Source: Daphnia pulex (lineage: Eukaryota > Arthropoda > Branchiopoda > Diplostraca > Daphniidae). Taken from it: DNA of 64,000 nt. The notes below the pieces were generated by a model. That model saw only the letters and a list, made by a program, of their open reading frames with translations, was not told the origin of the DNA and made no database searches. Positions 23,596 to 38,500 of this stretch are shown one piece after another. The stretch covers positions 6,448,001-6,512,000 of the forward strand of contig NC_060017.1 in assembly GCF_021134715.1 (NCBI RefSeq). The letters are read 5' to 3'. The translations under genes were made by a program, and so were the position numbers. Position 1 is the stretch's first letter, and every line of letters begins with the position of its first letter.

Positions 23596-26500
23596 ATGGG
23601 AGCTGAACAGAAGAAATTCATCGCCATGCGGCCGGTTTCATCATCGTCGTCGGTTTGGCTAATGGCCGCCTTCGTCTGTTACCTGTGTTCAAGTGAGTCT
23701 CTTTTTGTTTTTCATTCTTTTTGTGTTTCAATTTATTGTCGTACAGTCGTATAAAATTCTAGTCGGAAAAACGTTGATTGAGGAAATGTTGCTGCATGTT
23801 GTTTAGTCCGGTATTCAAAGTTCTTTATTGATGAACCGGATGAAGTCAATGACGCTTCCGGTCTGATGGAGAAACTTGATTTTACCGGTAATAATAAGAT
23901 GGAAGAAAAAACAAATGAAAATTCACATTTTTTAAAATTCGATTTCATTGGCTTGCCGGGAAACAAACAACCCAAAAAATACGAGAGAGTTGCTTGGGTT
24001 TCAGACGAAAAAAAGTTGTTTTCAGGCGTCTTGTGGTCGGTTTCCAATGGCTGGAGGGCACGAAAGGTGTGTACAAAGAGAATCAAACGGTAAAAAAATG
24101 TGGGAACGGGGGTGGAAGAGAAAATCGGGTACCAGGTACCAGCAGACAGGTAAACCAGTTGAACCACTTCTTTTCGATTCTCGTCTCGAGAGAAAAAGAT
24201 TACTGAGCCCAGTCGTGTGTGAGAGATTCCATCTCTTATCACATCAATTGATGTCATCGAACGAGTCGTCACGTCATCTACTAAAAGGAGTGGGAGGGGG
24301 TGGCGTCGCAATTGATTGCCAAATGACTCGCTTGCCAAATACCTGAACGGAGGTGTCACACACACAGCGTCGTGTGTGTATTTTCCTTTCATCCCTCATT
24401 TCTCCAATCTTTTAATGCATTCTAATTGGCTTGGGAACTTGGTTGTGCCAATTACCGATTGTGTTGCGGTGGTGAGTTGCTTCATCATGATTGGCCCAGA
24501 CGGCCATGAAAAACCTATTAAACCTCAGACCCCTTTTTCTTTTCGGTTAATCAGAAGAAGTAAAAACCCGCGTGTGTTCTTTTTTGTTTGTGTGAAAAGA
24601 AAAAAAATTGTTTCCACTGAGCAGCTGAGAGAGAGAGAGTTGTGTGGCAGGCAAATGGCCGCCTTTTGATATCCAATCAGCATAATGATATCAATACAAC
24701 GTTATCACACATAGGAGAGAGAAGTGGGGTGGGGTTCGTTTCATTGACGGAGTCGACCCGTTTATTCGCATCCGACATGGGGGCCAACGACCGACCGAGG
24801 GGTTGTGATATTTATCTTTTTGTTGGGGGGGAAAGAAAGACTTATAGCATGTACCTAGTTGTACTTGGATTACATCGACTACCGCCACTACAAACGACTG
24901 CGTTACTAGGTGGGGGAGGGGTTGTCCATTATAGTAAAAAAGAGAAGAGAAGGAATTAAACATGGATAGAGAGACTTGCGTGTGTTATAGACGTCCCCCC
25001 ACTGTAGTACCATTGTGTTTTTATACGTCAACAGGGGGAGCAGCAGCAGCTTTCTCATGGCTACTGCTTCGCCTGCATTGATTCGTCTATAGAAACCAAA
25101 CGAAGAGAAAAAAGAAGAGGGCCGATTTCCCCTAGGCCGTTTACAGCGCACCTGGTGGTGCTGGCTTATATGTACCTGGTCGCTACTTTTTACGACCTTC
25201 TTCTATTCTGACCCTCATCACATATTTTCCTCTGATGCCCAATGAGGAGGAAGAGAGCTTAACTAATTGAATTTGAAAAGAATGGGATAGAAGAGAGAGT
25301 CTTTAGAGATGAGGGATCTTTTTCTAACGGTTTAAATCGTCTTTTTTTTCTCTCTGTCTAAACAGTCGTGATAGACTCTCACGGGTTTTAGGAGGCGCCC
25401 CACTTCCATCCAAACATTTGGAAATTTCTTGAGAGAGACATCTTGAAATCGTCTTTGTCGCCACACGTTAGTCTACTGGAGTGTGTCTATAAATACCGGG
25501 CGCCTCTTTTTTGATGATGGTCGGGAGCTTTTTCGCCCTGGATCCAGGACGACATGGACTTGTGCGTTCTGTTTTTAGAGAGATCGGAATTTCCCGTTCA
25601 ATCCCATAAAAACCCATGAATGAATCATATCGAAAAAAGATCTCCCACCGTAAGAAAAATAACCAACTCTGGACGGTTTTTTTTCCATTTTTTATTTCCA
25701 ACTGGGCCCCCCGACTGTTTAGACAAGTGAAGAAAAGAAGAAGAAGATTATGCTGTTGAAGCCACAACGGATGCGCCAGCAGGTGTTGTGTCTTTGCGTG
25801 TGTGTGTCGTCGACCGGGCCGGCTGGTCGGTCGTCTATTTTTACGGTGGAAATAAAGTGGATGACGGGAACCATCCGTAAGAAACAAAATAACAACAACA
25901 GCCTCTAAAGGACCTTCTCTTTTTTCCATTTTCTAGTCGAGTAGGTCCCCAACAAACTTTTTTTGTTTTGCCTTTTCAAGCAAAGAGGTTAGTAAGTGGT
26001 GTGTGCGTATGTGCGGTTATGTGGCAGTCGACATCGAGGAGAGCATTCAGTCGGATGAATACTACTTACTCACATTACCATATTCAAATTGGAGTGAAAC
26101 CAGTTGGGCCGACGATCGCTGCCACTTGGCAGCTGCTCATGGGCGAGATACAACCCCCCTCTCCTTTTAGTCACTATGACGTTCTTATAAAGCGTTTTTT
26201 TCTTCTTCTCCTTGTTAAGAGGGGTGTGTTATCCATTTGTGTGTTCGACCCAGTTCATTCTCTCCCTCTCTCTTTTTCTGTGTGTGTCAATAATGGGACG
26301 CGTTCATAACCACCTATCGCTATTTTTCTGTTTGACTAAAGTGTGAAAATATTAGGGGGGCAGGAGATAATCTTGTGTCAGTTCACCCCTCAGCCCAGGC
26401 CAACACACCTGGAAAAGAGCTCTCTTATCCAAGTCAAAAAGAAGATTATAACAACTCTGTCAATATGTAAAAAACCGTTTCTCTCGTTCCCTGCACACAC

Positions 26501-29500
26501 ACACGTGTACGTTTTCTCCCCCCCCCCCCATCTCTCTCTTGCTCTTTGTATATTTCTAGAACGAAGAGAAATAATAATAATCATAATTTTTCCAGCCTTC
26601 AACGCTGTAAGAGATCCATCACAGCGCCAGAGGAATAATATCCGAGACAAGTTGGCTCACAACTTGCAGCCGATTAGGGTCTAATCATCCTTCGCTCGTT
26701 GCTTGTTTCTCTCTCTCTTGTTTTTTTTTTTTCCGTTTCGAAATTGCGCTCGAGGGCCGTAAAAGTATTTTTACTTGCATACTTTGATCTTTCATATAAT
26801 ATTTGGAAATTTAGAGCCTTAGCATCCTTTTTTTGATGTATCCGAAACCCCTTTTGATGAAAGACCCCGACTGTCTCGTCTTGTTGTTTGCTGTTGGCCT
26901 CTTTTGCGTGCCGGTTTGGCGCTCCACAGCCACCGAGCACCGACCGACCTGAATTCTACGAATCGAATCAAAAAGGAGTTTTTCAGAATCAAAGTGAATG
27001 ACATCATTTTTCAATTCCAATAGGGCCAAAAGTGAAGGTATCTTTTTTTTTTTTTGGCACACGGGCAACAATTTCTCATCGGCCAGCAACACAGCCAAAC
27101 AAAAACGACGACTTCCATCACATCATTCAACTTTTTGCTCCCCCCCTTTCTCGGCTTGATTTTTGGCCGGCTATTAATCGTGCCTCTCCCATTCTCCCTT
27201 GTCCGTCCTACCATTTTTTCTTCTTCTTCTTCTTTGAATTATTATTATAATTATTTCGTGTTTGATGTGTGCGCCATGTTTCCGAGGCATTGCACACACA
27301 CATCACTTGAAAGGCTAGTCCCGAAGCTGCAGCAGCAGCTTTTGCTCATTAGCATTTGACTATCGCGCACGACCAGTTACCGACACCAGGAGAAGAAGAA
27401 GAAAAATAAAATAAGAAGAAAATCATTTCTTGTTTTATTTATCTTTTTTTGCCAACGCTGCTCACGTTTAGTTTTAGTAGTAGAGTCGCACACACATACA
27501 TACAGGGAAAATGAATGGGAGTGGAATAGCTAGAAAGAAGGCGGATGGCTCCGCATTGTCTTGTCCGGATGTTTTTCGCCCCTTTTTTTTGTGGAGTATT
27601 TATTCTCCATGTACATATACACACGAGTGTCCCTCTCTTGTCCCCGATCGATACATTGAGGCAAAACTTCTCCTTTGCTTTGCTGCAGGGGGGTCTCTCG
27701 CTACTGGCCAGCACGACGCTGAAGAATCGGATCGATATGTATCCCCCCCTCTTCTCTCTGCCGAGCGAACGCTTGCACGCCCAAAGAAGAGCGAAGGCGG
27801 GGAGTGTGTGTGTGAGATTTGCCGTGTGTTTTCTTCCTTCTTCTTTCGTCTTCATCGCCGTGTAAAGTCGGAAACCCGATGCGTAACAAATGCCAATAGG
27901 CAAAAAAGTAGTGCCCCCCTTTTTCACGTCAACCTTTTTGGCTGTTCTTCTTCTTCTTCCTATTTGGCCTTTTATAATCCGCTCAGATCGATAACTGCCG
28001 GGTGGGACTCTGGCTCTTTTTTTCGCTGTCGCCATCGACGACTACAAAGTGAATCCAATAAATGGGGAGGCAAACAGAGAAGAAGATGAAGATGAAGCTT
28101 CTTTTCCTGTCCTATTTATTCTTTATAGCATTGCTATTGTCTGGCGGGATCTTCGTCTTTTTTCTTTTTCTCCCGTCTCTGCTCCTCCCACACACAGAAA
28201 TGGATTCAGCACCGCCAACAGCCACCACGCCGCTGGGCCAATCTCTCATCGATCCGTTTCCATCAATTTCGTTTGATCGGTGGCAGCCAACGGCGTGGCG
28301 CTCCGACGCCGCATCTTGTGTTTTCCGTGGCTTACCCACGTCGCGTTTGATTCTACCATTTTTTTCTTCTTCTTCTTCTTCGGGGTGGTTGTATAAGAGT
28401 CTGTATTTTTTTCTTCTTCTTTCCTCTTCTACGCCTCCTCCCTACCCGTTTCCGGCTCTCAATCCAATCAAATACGATTGCGTCTTTCTCCACCCCTACA
28501 CCCCCGAATCAGAGAAACATTTTTTCTTCTTTTATTTCTTTTTTTTTACAAGACGTTTCTTGGGCGACAATTCTCTTTTTTATGTTGTGGGTTGTCTCCG
28601 AAACAAACAAAAAAACATATAAGGGACCCCCAGACTGTCGGAACTGTCAGATTTTGTCTCCCATTCTTTTTCTTTTGTTTCTGTTTTTGTTTTTCTACTC
28701 CGAATTTTACGTCTGGTCGAATATGCCTTCTCGACAAGTCCGGGGTCTGGAGGTCGCCCGTCATTTCTCATCTCTTCACTTCAGAAATCAGATGGTCTTT
28801 TTTTTTGTTTGTTGAGGGACTTGTTTCCTTTTTTTTAAATACCAAAGATAGGTCAACCACGAAGATGGCCATCTGATTCAAAGTGTTGGTGATGCGGAAT
28901 GGGCAGAATTTCGGTTGTGGGTCGTGATCGATCCTCGTTTTTCTTCCCATTCCATCTGCTGGATGGCTGTCTTCGACAGTCCCCGACATCTTGATAATAG
29001 TCAGAGTGAGTGTAGTTGTTGCATGGGTCCTCGTCCTGTCCTATGGGAACAAGATTGACATTAGCAGATGATGATGATGGCGGCTGCTGCTGCTGCTGCT
29101 GCTGCTGCAGCAGCGCAAATATCCATTAGCCAATGACGTCATTGTCAAAGTCGTTAACTCTCCTGCCAGCCACTACTACCCAGAAAATTGAATGTTCCTC
29201 TCTCAAAACATAACAGACGTGGGACAGAAATAACGGCCCAAAGTATTAGATACACACACAGGGGTAAAAGGGAGGAGTTAACGAGCTCTCGTTTTTTCGT
29301 CGTCTTGTAACCCACTGTGACACTCGGAGACAATCAGATAACAATCTATAGAGTGAAACAAGGTCGTTGGCGTGATCCATCACGTCAGAGAGATGGGGGT
29401 GTTCTTACGTGTGGAATCCCATCGGTATGGATAGAGACTGAAACATCTTTCTTATGGAATCGTCGTCCAGATTTTTTTTTCTAGTTTGTACTTTGACAAC

Positions 29501-32500
29501 TTTCTCTTCTCATCGTTCGTCACTGTCGGTCAAGTGGCCCCCAACAAGGACAACGAGACACTATAGAGTGTCATTTGATGTCCAAGTATCGAGAGGTCTT
29601 TTATAGGATCTGGACGTCGAACCGTTCTCTTTTTTTTTTATTTCTTTTTTTTTTTGAGGTCGAGAGGGTGATGAATCGCTCTGTCGAATTCGGGTGGTAG
29701 ACAAGGAGGAGAAGGTGACAGTCGGATGGCGACGCTGCGTACACGATATATATCTCTCAAATCCTACAGGGAAGAGAAGGGCAGACGGACATCTGCTGGA
29801 CGCGTGGTACCGGGATTTTGTGTGTATTGTACGTGTGGGGTGGGTGGTGTTGTGTGGGATTCGTTCGACTGTGAAACAAGAAGTTTTTTTTTTCGGAGTG
29901 AACGGGGATAGAAAGAAACGAGGGACGACCGTGAGCCGTGTGGGTTTTCCAGCAGCTTTGCACCGTCGCCTCCAGTCTCCTTATTTTCCGTCTTGACCAA
30001 TCCCTCGCAATGCCACCGCAACTGCACCACCACAAAACAGAAAATGAGGGAAGAAGAAGGAGAAAAACTAGTCCAAATGTCCGAGAAATAATTAAAAAAA
30101 AAAATGTAGGAAAAAGAGAAAGGAGAAGTAAAGAATAAGACCTGACGTCATGCAGTCTATGTGCCGCAAGCCAAAGGTATATTAAATACTTCCAAGTAAA
30201 ATAGAGTACAATAACCTCGGTGTATAGGACCCTCTTACATGTAAATAGAAGCGTGTGTGTGTGTACAGTCCGGGAGTGAAAGCGGGTCCGATGTTGTGTG
30301 TGTGTTTTTTTTCCACCCAATCTCTTACTTGGTAACATGGGGGGAAAGAAAAAACAACCTTTCCCTTTTTCAATCCCTCCCGTATTTGTATTCATTCGTA
30401 TTCCCCTTTTTTCTTTCGATCGTGATGGAGAAATAATGACGGGGTGTACACACGTCGAAGTGGCCGTGGCAAGGGGCATCGAGAGAGGGTGTGCAGCAGA
30501 TAGAAAGGAGGGTGAAAGGAATCTGATTGGAAAAGTGGTTTCCAGCGGTGACGGCGGCGAAGGTTGCGGTGAAAGTCCGAAAGTGGAGGATGGAAATCAA
30601 TCTCGACTCAGATGGATAGAAAGAGGATGGACGAGATCAAAGGGGTCATTCATGTCCGGCTGGTTCTTCTTGTTGTGTTTTGGCTTGTTGACATTTTTTT
30701 TCTCGACTCTCTTCACTCGAGTGAATAGTTTTGTTATTCACTCTGTGTGTGTCTATACTCTTTTTCTCTCTGCAATCGAAATCAAAAGTCGAAAATCGGC
30801 GCGTGGCAGCATTGTGCCGGAAGAGAAAAGCAGCCCATACCATCCGCAGTCGCCCCCCTATAGAAATATATCGTCCCAACCGGATTCACGGCGAGTAGTT
30901 TCCTACTCGTATCCCCCCTCAAAACAACATATGCATCCGATGATATTTTTCGCCACGAGAGAGAGATACAGAGCCCACCATCTTTGTGTGTCCTTTAGTT
31001 GCCTTCGTCATCGCAATGCCACGCACACACAATGTGAACGGATCAATACTCGACGGGGAGTCTCGCTGGATGTGCCGTGCCCTTACTCCCACTCCTTTTT
31101 TTGTTTCTTTTTTCCTTCCTACTCTCATCCCCGCGGTTGGGTGGATTCCGCCGTCGGATCCGCACAGAGAGAGTCGGAGAGATCGGATGCGGATGGGGTC
31201 ACACCCCTTTTTTGCTCCTCTACGGGATAGAAGTCGGGATAAAGGAAAAAAAAGAAAAGAACTGGGCACAAATTGTCTAGTGGCGGCAGCACGGTAGCCA
31301 AAAGACATCCTTATGGGGGGGGGGGGGGGTATGCGATGATTCTATTATTTTTCTTTCTTCCCTTCACGAATTGTTTCATTCCCCAACAACATTGCCGGGT
31401 CTTTGTTGTCGTTGTAGAAGCCGGTCACGTTCAAATTTTTCGAGGAGAAAAAGAAAAACTAAAATCTTTGTTTTCTTTTTTAATGGAGAAAGAAAATGAA
31501 GTTCTTGACATTCTTGAGCCAATTTCCCTTTGTTTTGAAATAGTTTTCTTACAACAACAACAACAACAACCGACAACGAAACGATGATGAGGATCACGGG
31601 GGCCATGAGAGTGCAGCGCTCTCTATTTTTGGGTTAACGCTTTTCTCGTTTCGTTTGTCGTAGCTTCTTCTTCTTCTTTTTCGACTTTCCCACACACACA
31701 CATTCTTTTGCGGCTCAACCTGAACCACCTCCTCCGCTTCGTTCGTTCCTTCCTTCCCTGGGAAAATGAAAAGAAAACAGAAACAGAAAAAGAGTAGGAG
31801 GCGAATCGAACAACTTTTTTTTTGTGTTCTGTCGACAAACATGTGTGGTAGTAGTAGTGGGCTAGTTTCCTAATCTGATGAACTTCTGATGGAATATGGA
31901 AAGACGGATTGAGTTGAATAAGCAAAAGAGATGAGAGACTTCGAATGCAAAAGGCGAAAAAGTCATTGGAAAGAAGGATTTTTTTGAGTCGAGTTCTCTC
32001 TCCCCTTTGTGGTTCGACGCAATCGGCAAAAGGGCCTGCGCCTCTGTCTTTTTGCTGTGCGCCCTGTCGGGTGGTAGCATGACTCATCATCAGCACGCAA
32101 CTCTGTGTTCTTCTTGTTCTCTCAATCTTCCTCCCTCCACTTTCCAAAAGGGAAAATCATAAAGGCCAGCAGAAAATAGAAAAAAAAAATGCTTTACTGG
32201 ATAGGAGGAGTTATATCGGGCCTCCTTTTTGACAGATGACGTCGACTGGTGGGAGAAAGAAAATCAAATAAAAAAGTGTCTCTCCTCTCTTTTATTCATT
32301 CTTCTCCCTTTCTGAAAGTTTCGCCAAAAAAGAAGAGGAGGGAGACTGATACGGCACGAAGAAGCGGCACGATGACGTCGTTCGATTTTTCGTGAACACA
32401 ATCGGGTCCCAAAATGGTTCATCGATTATCACGTCTGAACAAACCCCCCGCTTCTTTCTCTCTTGTCGGTCGCTTTCGGTCTCTCAGACAACACACACAC

Positions 32501-35500
32501 AAGACACACATGGCGAGGGTTTTTTTTTTCCTTTTCTTGTGAATAGAAAATCAACTGCGAAAATGGGTCATAGAAGAAAGCGATTGCAATCTAAATGATA
32601 ATGGACGAATTATAAATTGAGAGAGAAAATAAGAAGGATGATCTTTCGTTGCTTGCCAGTCGCCACGTCAGGATAATGGTAAAAGATGAACTCGGGAGCT
32701 CACATACTATATACTATTTACGTACGTATAAAATGTGTAAAAAAAGCATGAAGAAAAATGGAGGGGGAACAAAAAAATATCATGTCGACGATTGTAGAGC
32801 GACCAGAAGGCCCGTCATCATGACATCCGCTCTCTCCTTTTATTTTATTATTTCGTAAGTGAATGAGAAAAGGATGTAGCCAATTGTCATAGCTGTTTGG
32901 TTCATGAATGAAACTGAAATGAATGGAGTAAAATTGAAAAAAAAGGGGGGAAAAACTTACTACACTTTTAAAAATAGAAATAGACTTTTTATGAATCAAT
33001 TGAATTTTTTGATTTTGTCACAATTTTTATTAAAAAACTGATTTTCTTATTTTTCTATTTGTTGTTTAAATTAAATTTCTAGCGGCTGGAGCTCAAGACG
33101 CGCGTTTGGTGATTCTACCCGACGGGGGTAATCTGATCCGACCCGTTGGCGCCAATATCGTCCTCACCTGTAAAGGTGAAGTGCCCGATCCCGAACTGAT
33201 TAGCGAGTTGCGCTGGCTTGGACCCAACGGCCAAGAACTACCCAACGGAGACAGGTAAAGAGATAAAAGAAGAGCTAGAAAACCAAAAAAAATGCATATT
33301 TACTATGTTAGATAGTGGAGAGAGCAAAACGACTTCTCGTTCTTTTTTTTAATTCTTTTTTTGGACGGGTGATGGGGGGGAACACTGTTGACAGCTAATA
33401 GCGCCGTATATTTCTTTGCCTTCCTCATCTCTTTTCAAGAACTCCAAAACCAATGGCCCCCTATAACCTAGACTCGGTTTTCACTGAGCCCCGAAAGTCT
33501 TGTGTTCATAGTTTTGACATTGTTTGTGGGTTTTGCATCTAGGGCATCGAGCTAATGAGGTTAACCGCAGGGGGCATTACTTATAACATTTACATATTTT
33601 AAACATATGATTAAGAAGATAGACTACGTCGCTCACCTAACGTTACTATATTATATACCTGCGAGTCGAGCCGAGTCGAGTTCAACACTTACGCCTTTTC
33701 ACTGCTGGATGCCCTCGAGTGATGAGGGGATTCCGTCTTCCTACATTTTTTTTTTTCTTTTTACGACCTTTGATGAATTTCCAGTTCAACAGTTAATTGT
33801 ATATTTTCTCTGTCTTTGTCTCTCTTGTGTGTGTGTGTCTCTCTCTCGCTCAATTCCGCCTTTAATCAATTTGACGACGTGATTGTTTCTTGCAGCGGTG
33901 AAGCTGATAATTCCAGGTAAAGAGAACACAAAAGAAACTCGTACTATTTGAAATTTTAGGTCGTCGTGCGCCTTTTTGGATGGCTCTTTTGCTAGTTTGT
34001 TTTGTGTGCGTCCTATATTTTTGATTTGATTTCGGTTTGAAAAAAGAAAAAAAAATCTTCGGCTGCCGGCTGTGTTTTTGAATGTGAAATGAATTCAGAG
34101 CCAGTTTGTTATTTGTCCGTTGATTTAGCCGCGTAAATCTCTCTATAAACAGTTGTATTATTATTTAACCGACCATATGAGGTGGATTCCGCCTATTATT
34201 CTTTAGTTTGGTTCGTTTTTTTTTCTCTCTCATTTGAATGATCGCGCCCCTTCGCCTATTTGATTGCGCCATTTCAGAGCATGACGTTGATTTGTCTGTG
34301 TGTGTGTGTGTCGTCTCGTCTTGTGTGCCGCAGTAATTCATCAATCAGTGCTGAAAATGATCGATCTTGTTTTTATATATTACATTTGGTATTGGTATTA
34401 ATATTAGAGCCGTATGTCTTGTGTGTGTGTCTGTTTCCCCCCTCCACACACTCGAGTCCTTTTTGCCTGATGTCATTTGGCTGATCCGGCGTGTGCACAA
34501 AACCCCATCCAACTGGGCTGATTTTTTCCTTTAATTTAATTTTTATTTATTCCCTATTTGCTCTCCCCCTTCTCGATGCTGCAAACGTTGTTTGTGTATG
34601 TGTGTGTGTGTGCGTGCGCGTCTGGCCCTTTCCTATATATAATGTAGTTAGGACTCTCTTTGATTATTGGAGGGATCAGTTCATTGATGTGTTTTTTATT
34701 TTTGTTTTTGTTTTTTCGGTTGTCGTGGCTGTTTAGGATCTCGTCCGAGGACTTGGCCAGCGATGTCGGACGCATCCTCTTCATCAAAGGACTTCAAGAG
34801 GCCGACAGCGGCAAGTATACCTGCTCGGCCGTCTACACCAGCAGCCAGCGGCTAGAGGCTCACGTCAATCTCACCACTATCGGTACACATACATCTTCAT
34901 CTTCTTCTCCCTCTTCTCCTATCTCTCTCTCTTGTTGATTGATAATTCATTTTCCGTTTTTTTCTTATTTCATTTGCAGTCGGTATCACATGGGAGGATG
35001 CCCCGACGGAGCAGTCGGCCATCTTTGGCCAGCCGTACAAGGTGCGCTGCGTCGTCCGAGCCAACCCACCGGCAACGATCGACTGGCAGAGGAACGGCGT
35101 TGGATTTACCACTAGTAGGCGGTTTTTTTAATATCATTTCTTTCTTTATTTATTCGACGAAACAACAAAACAAAATTTCGCATTTTCCCACTATCGGTAA
35201 GACCCGGGGGCGTCGTTTTGACTATGCATTTTCAGCATCTTTACGCGGCGAAGCTATTTCATTATCGGTTCATTATTGTCTTGTTTCACTCACTCGAAAA
35301 ACTTGGTGTGTGTCGTCGTTGAAGGAGGTATTATGCGGAGGGAGTTTCTGGAACGCTTCCAGCCGAATGAGCCGATGTTCATTGAATGTCTAAGCGGCGG
35401 CTTTTTCAAGGGAGAGAAAGGAAAGTGAAAAAAGGGAAAGAAAAAATAAAATAAAATAAAGAAGAAGAAGAAGAGAAAAAAGGGAACGTTGGCGGGACAT

Positions 35501-38500
35501 TCTACGGGAGTCTATGGAATAGCATAAAGACAGCAGTCACAGTCAGTCAGTATATATATCGCACCCAACAGAATTCCCTGTTCTCACTCGGTCCCAAATG
35601 GACCGAGACTGGGAAACATTCCGCAGCTCCTCCCCCCTCTCCTTATTCTTCTTCTTCCGTCTTGTGTCATTTTTTTCCCCACGATTTCTTCTTCTTTTTT
35701 CCTGTTTTGTCATTCTGTTTTGCTGCTCGACTGAAGCATCTGGTTCGTGTCTCATTTAAATATCAAAAGGAAGCGTCGGATCGCCAGTTCTCCGTCCCCT
35801 TTGAACGCGGGACGAGAGAGGGGGGGGGGAGCAGGTCTCTCGACCACGCCCTTCAACATGTACGAAGCAAAAAAGAAAAAGTGAATTTCAAAACGCTATA
35901 AAAGAAAAAAAGAAAAATATCTGGACAAAAAACTGCGAGGAAGAAGAGGTTGACACTGCCAAACCGGCTGTCGTGAATCAATTCAATACTTGTCTCTGCT
36001 CCGTTCTTAGTGGCCTCATACACGCGCGCGCCCAGCTTTTCTTGTTGAAGTGGGCGATTTTTTTTTTCTTTCTTACCCGCTCGGATGTAATCCGGTGCCA
36101 AGAAAGCGGCGTCGTTTGCATAATTCAACGGCCCAAACCAGGGCAGGTCCTCTTCTACTTGCTTTTCCCGCTCATTGGGTCGATATTTTCTCTCCCTGCC
36201 ATCATTTTAAGAGGCCTATACATCCACACACACTGTGTAACATACTATTATTGCGGGTGCGCGCACCTCTATATCGGGGCGGGCCGGCTCGTTCAATAAA
36301 TTATCGTCGCCGATGGTCCCAGCAGATTGCCGTCGTCAACTGTTGTGAACGCTGCCCATTTATTCCGCTTCAATTGTTTTTCTCCCATTTTCTCCCGCTG
36401 CTGTTGCGTCTAGATATAACTCTGTTTTATATATTTTCTTTCTTTCTTTTGTTTCTTATCTAACTCTCTTTATTTCTTTTCGTTTTTTTGAAACCAAACA
36501 AAAAACAGACAACCAATACGTGATCGAGAACGACGGAGTGCTGATCCGTGAAGTCAGTCTGGAAGATGACACGTATTTCACGTGCCGCGCCCGGGTGCAG
36601 ACGACCGGCCAGCTGGAAGACAGACGAATCCGAGTTGAAGTCTTTATCCCGCCCGAATTCATCCGCGAGCCGGTCAACACGTCGATCGTCGAGGGCGAAG
36701 GCGGATTCATGGAGTGTCAGGCGTCTGGCAAACCCGATCCGGTTTACACTTGGCTCGATCGCAACAATCAGAACCTCAATCTCAACCGTGAAAGGTAAAA
36801 AAGAAAAAGAAAATGAATCAAACACGTTTCTCTCTCCTTTTATGAAGACAAAACTGGTTCGACCCTTTTTCTTTTCTTGGGTGTGGTCTGAAGCAGAAAT
36901 GAACTGGCGGGACTATTTTCGGGGTTTTTGGTTCATGTTCTCAACAAACGGCAGCCGTTTTGTTTGAGATTTGCCTTGTCGATGGATCCGATGACGTCGG
37001 CGGAGTCGTGAACACGAAAGGGCTCCTATCTTTTTCTTTTATATATATATAAGAGGAGCCACTGGGATGTCTGTTGCGATGGGCTTGCCAGCAGTTGTGA
37101 GTTTCTCGTTTCCAATTGAAAGCGGTTGCGCTCCGTTGGCTGTCGAGTCGACGGGCCTGCGTGGAGAAATGGGGGAAAACGGTCGATAAATCGTCTGGGC
37201 CAACTTTTTTCTTTTCTCGGCTATCTTCTTGCTCCTTTTTTTTTGCTTTTTCGCAAACGGTTGCTTATATTAGATTTATGTAATGTAAACGGAACTCGAG
37301 TGGCTCGAGCTTCCGTTACACTCTCAATGGAGGGGGGTAGGACGAGAAGCGAAAAAGGAATCTTGATGATATGCCCATAGAAAAAGGAAAAGGAAAAAAA
37401 CAGAACTTTGTCCAAAATGCCCTGACTGCTTTTGAGCTGTTGCCGGGTGGAGACGACGACGTCTCTCTCCGGTGTGTTGTGCAATGCAAAGTTCCAAAAA
37501 TGGCATCCGAGTCATATTTTTTGTTTTTCCTTCTTTTTCCTGGTTACTATCTCTCACCTCGATGTGTAGTTGCGGTGGTCGCTGTTGTTGCTGGCGTCAT
37601 TCCAAGCGCCAGGGGGGTATGGCAGTTCATGGGCGGTGTGTGTGAAAAAAGGAGAGAGAGAGAGAGAGAAAGGAAGGTGGTGGTAATCCACCGCCAAGAG
37701 TCGACGAGTTCTCTCTCAATTGACTGGCGTGTAAAACAGGGCGCTCGCTCACGTTAGAACAATAGCAGGAAAGTCATCAATAATGATGACGAATGAGATG
37801 CGAAGAGACAGAAAAAAATAGAAGAGAGAAAGAGAAACGAACGACGGAACAACAACGTGGAAGTCGAATAATGATAGAGGAAGTGTGCCCGTTGTAAGCT
37901 ATTCAACGAATATTGTTGGTTCTGTGTGTGTTTATTTCCACTGTTTTTTCGCCGTGACAATGACGATGATGGACCTGCACACACACATGTCTCTCTCTCT
38001 CGACATGTGGTAACCGGAAACTTTACCTTTATTGGCTTATTTCTCTCTGACACACTCTCGGCATTTTTTCAAATTGAAACGGGTGGGAGGGAAGGAAGGA
38101 AGGAAGGAACTTTTGGGGGGAAAATGGAACTAGAAAAAGTTTAGTAGTGGGACGGACCCGACACGGGTGGAAACAAACAGATATCTCCCCTGTCGGGGGG
38201 TTGAAAAATCACTTGGGAAGTTAAGGAAACCTTTGGAATGAAACGGAATCCTTACAGTCGAATTTTCAACCCTTAAACTCGAATGTGACCTTTTTGAAAG
38301 TTAAAAATAAATAAACTGTTATTTTTCCTTTTATTTCGGTTACGGCTGTTATTCGAGTCGTCTACCGACAACCAAAATTTTTTTTTTTGGTGGGCCGTGG
38401 GGGGAAGGCAAGAACAATATACAATCAGTAGGAGAGATCTATCGCCTACATGGTTGTCAAAAGAAAATACGAGTATTACCCTCATTGTATTCTTTTGGTT

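Larger units (their letters stand above)
23693..33082 (+). other. Fas2: Fas2 intron 1 (9.4 kb)
   Basis: This intron separates the signal-peptide exon from the first Ig exon. I found no exon-like segment with matching phase and no family motif. It is rich in TC/GA runs and microsatellites, and contains overlapping long open frames at 27439-28089 and 29757-31230 that look compositional. Long first introns of adhesion genes often hold enhancers or alternative first exons; neither can be shown here. Confidence 0.6.

Noticed and set aside
28062..28622. 186-codon frame with a hydrophobic start resembling a signal peptide
   Set aside because: It is built from T-rich runs that encode Phe/Leu/Ser, and its end is homopolymeric; no splice context or motif supports a gene.
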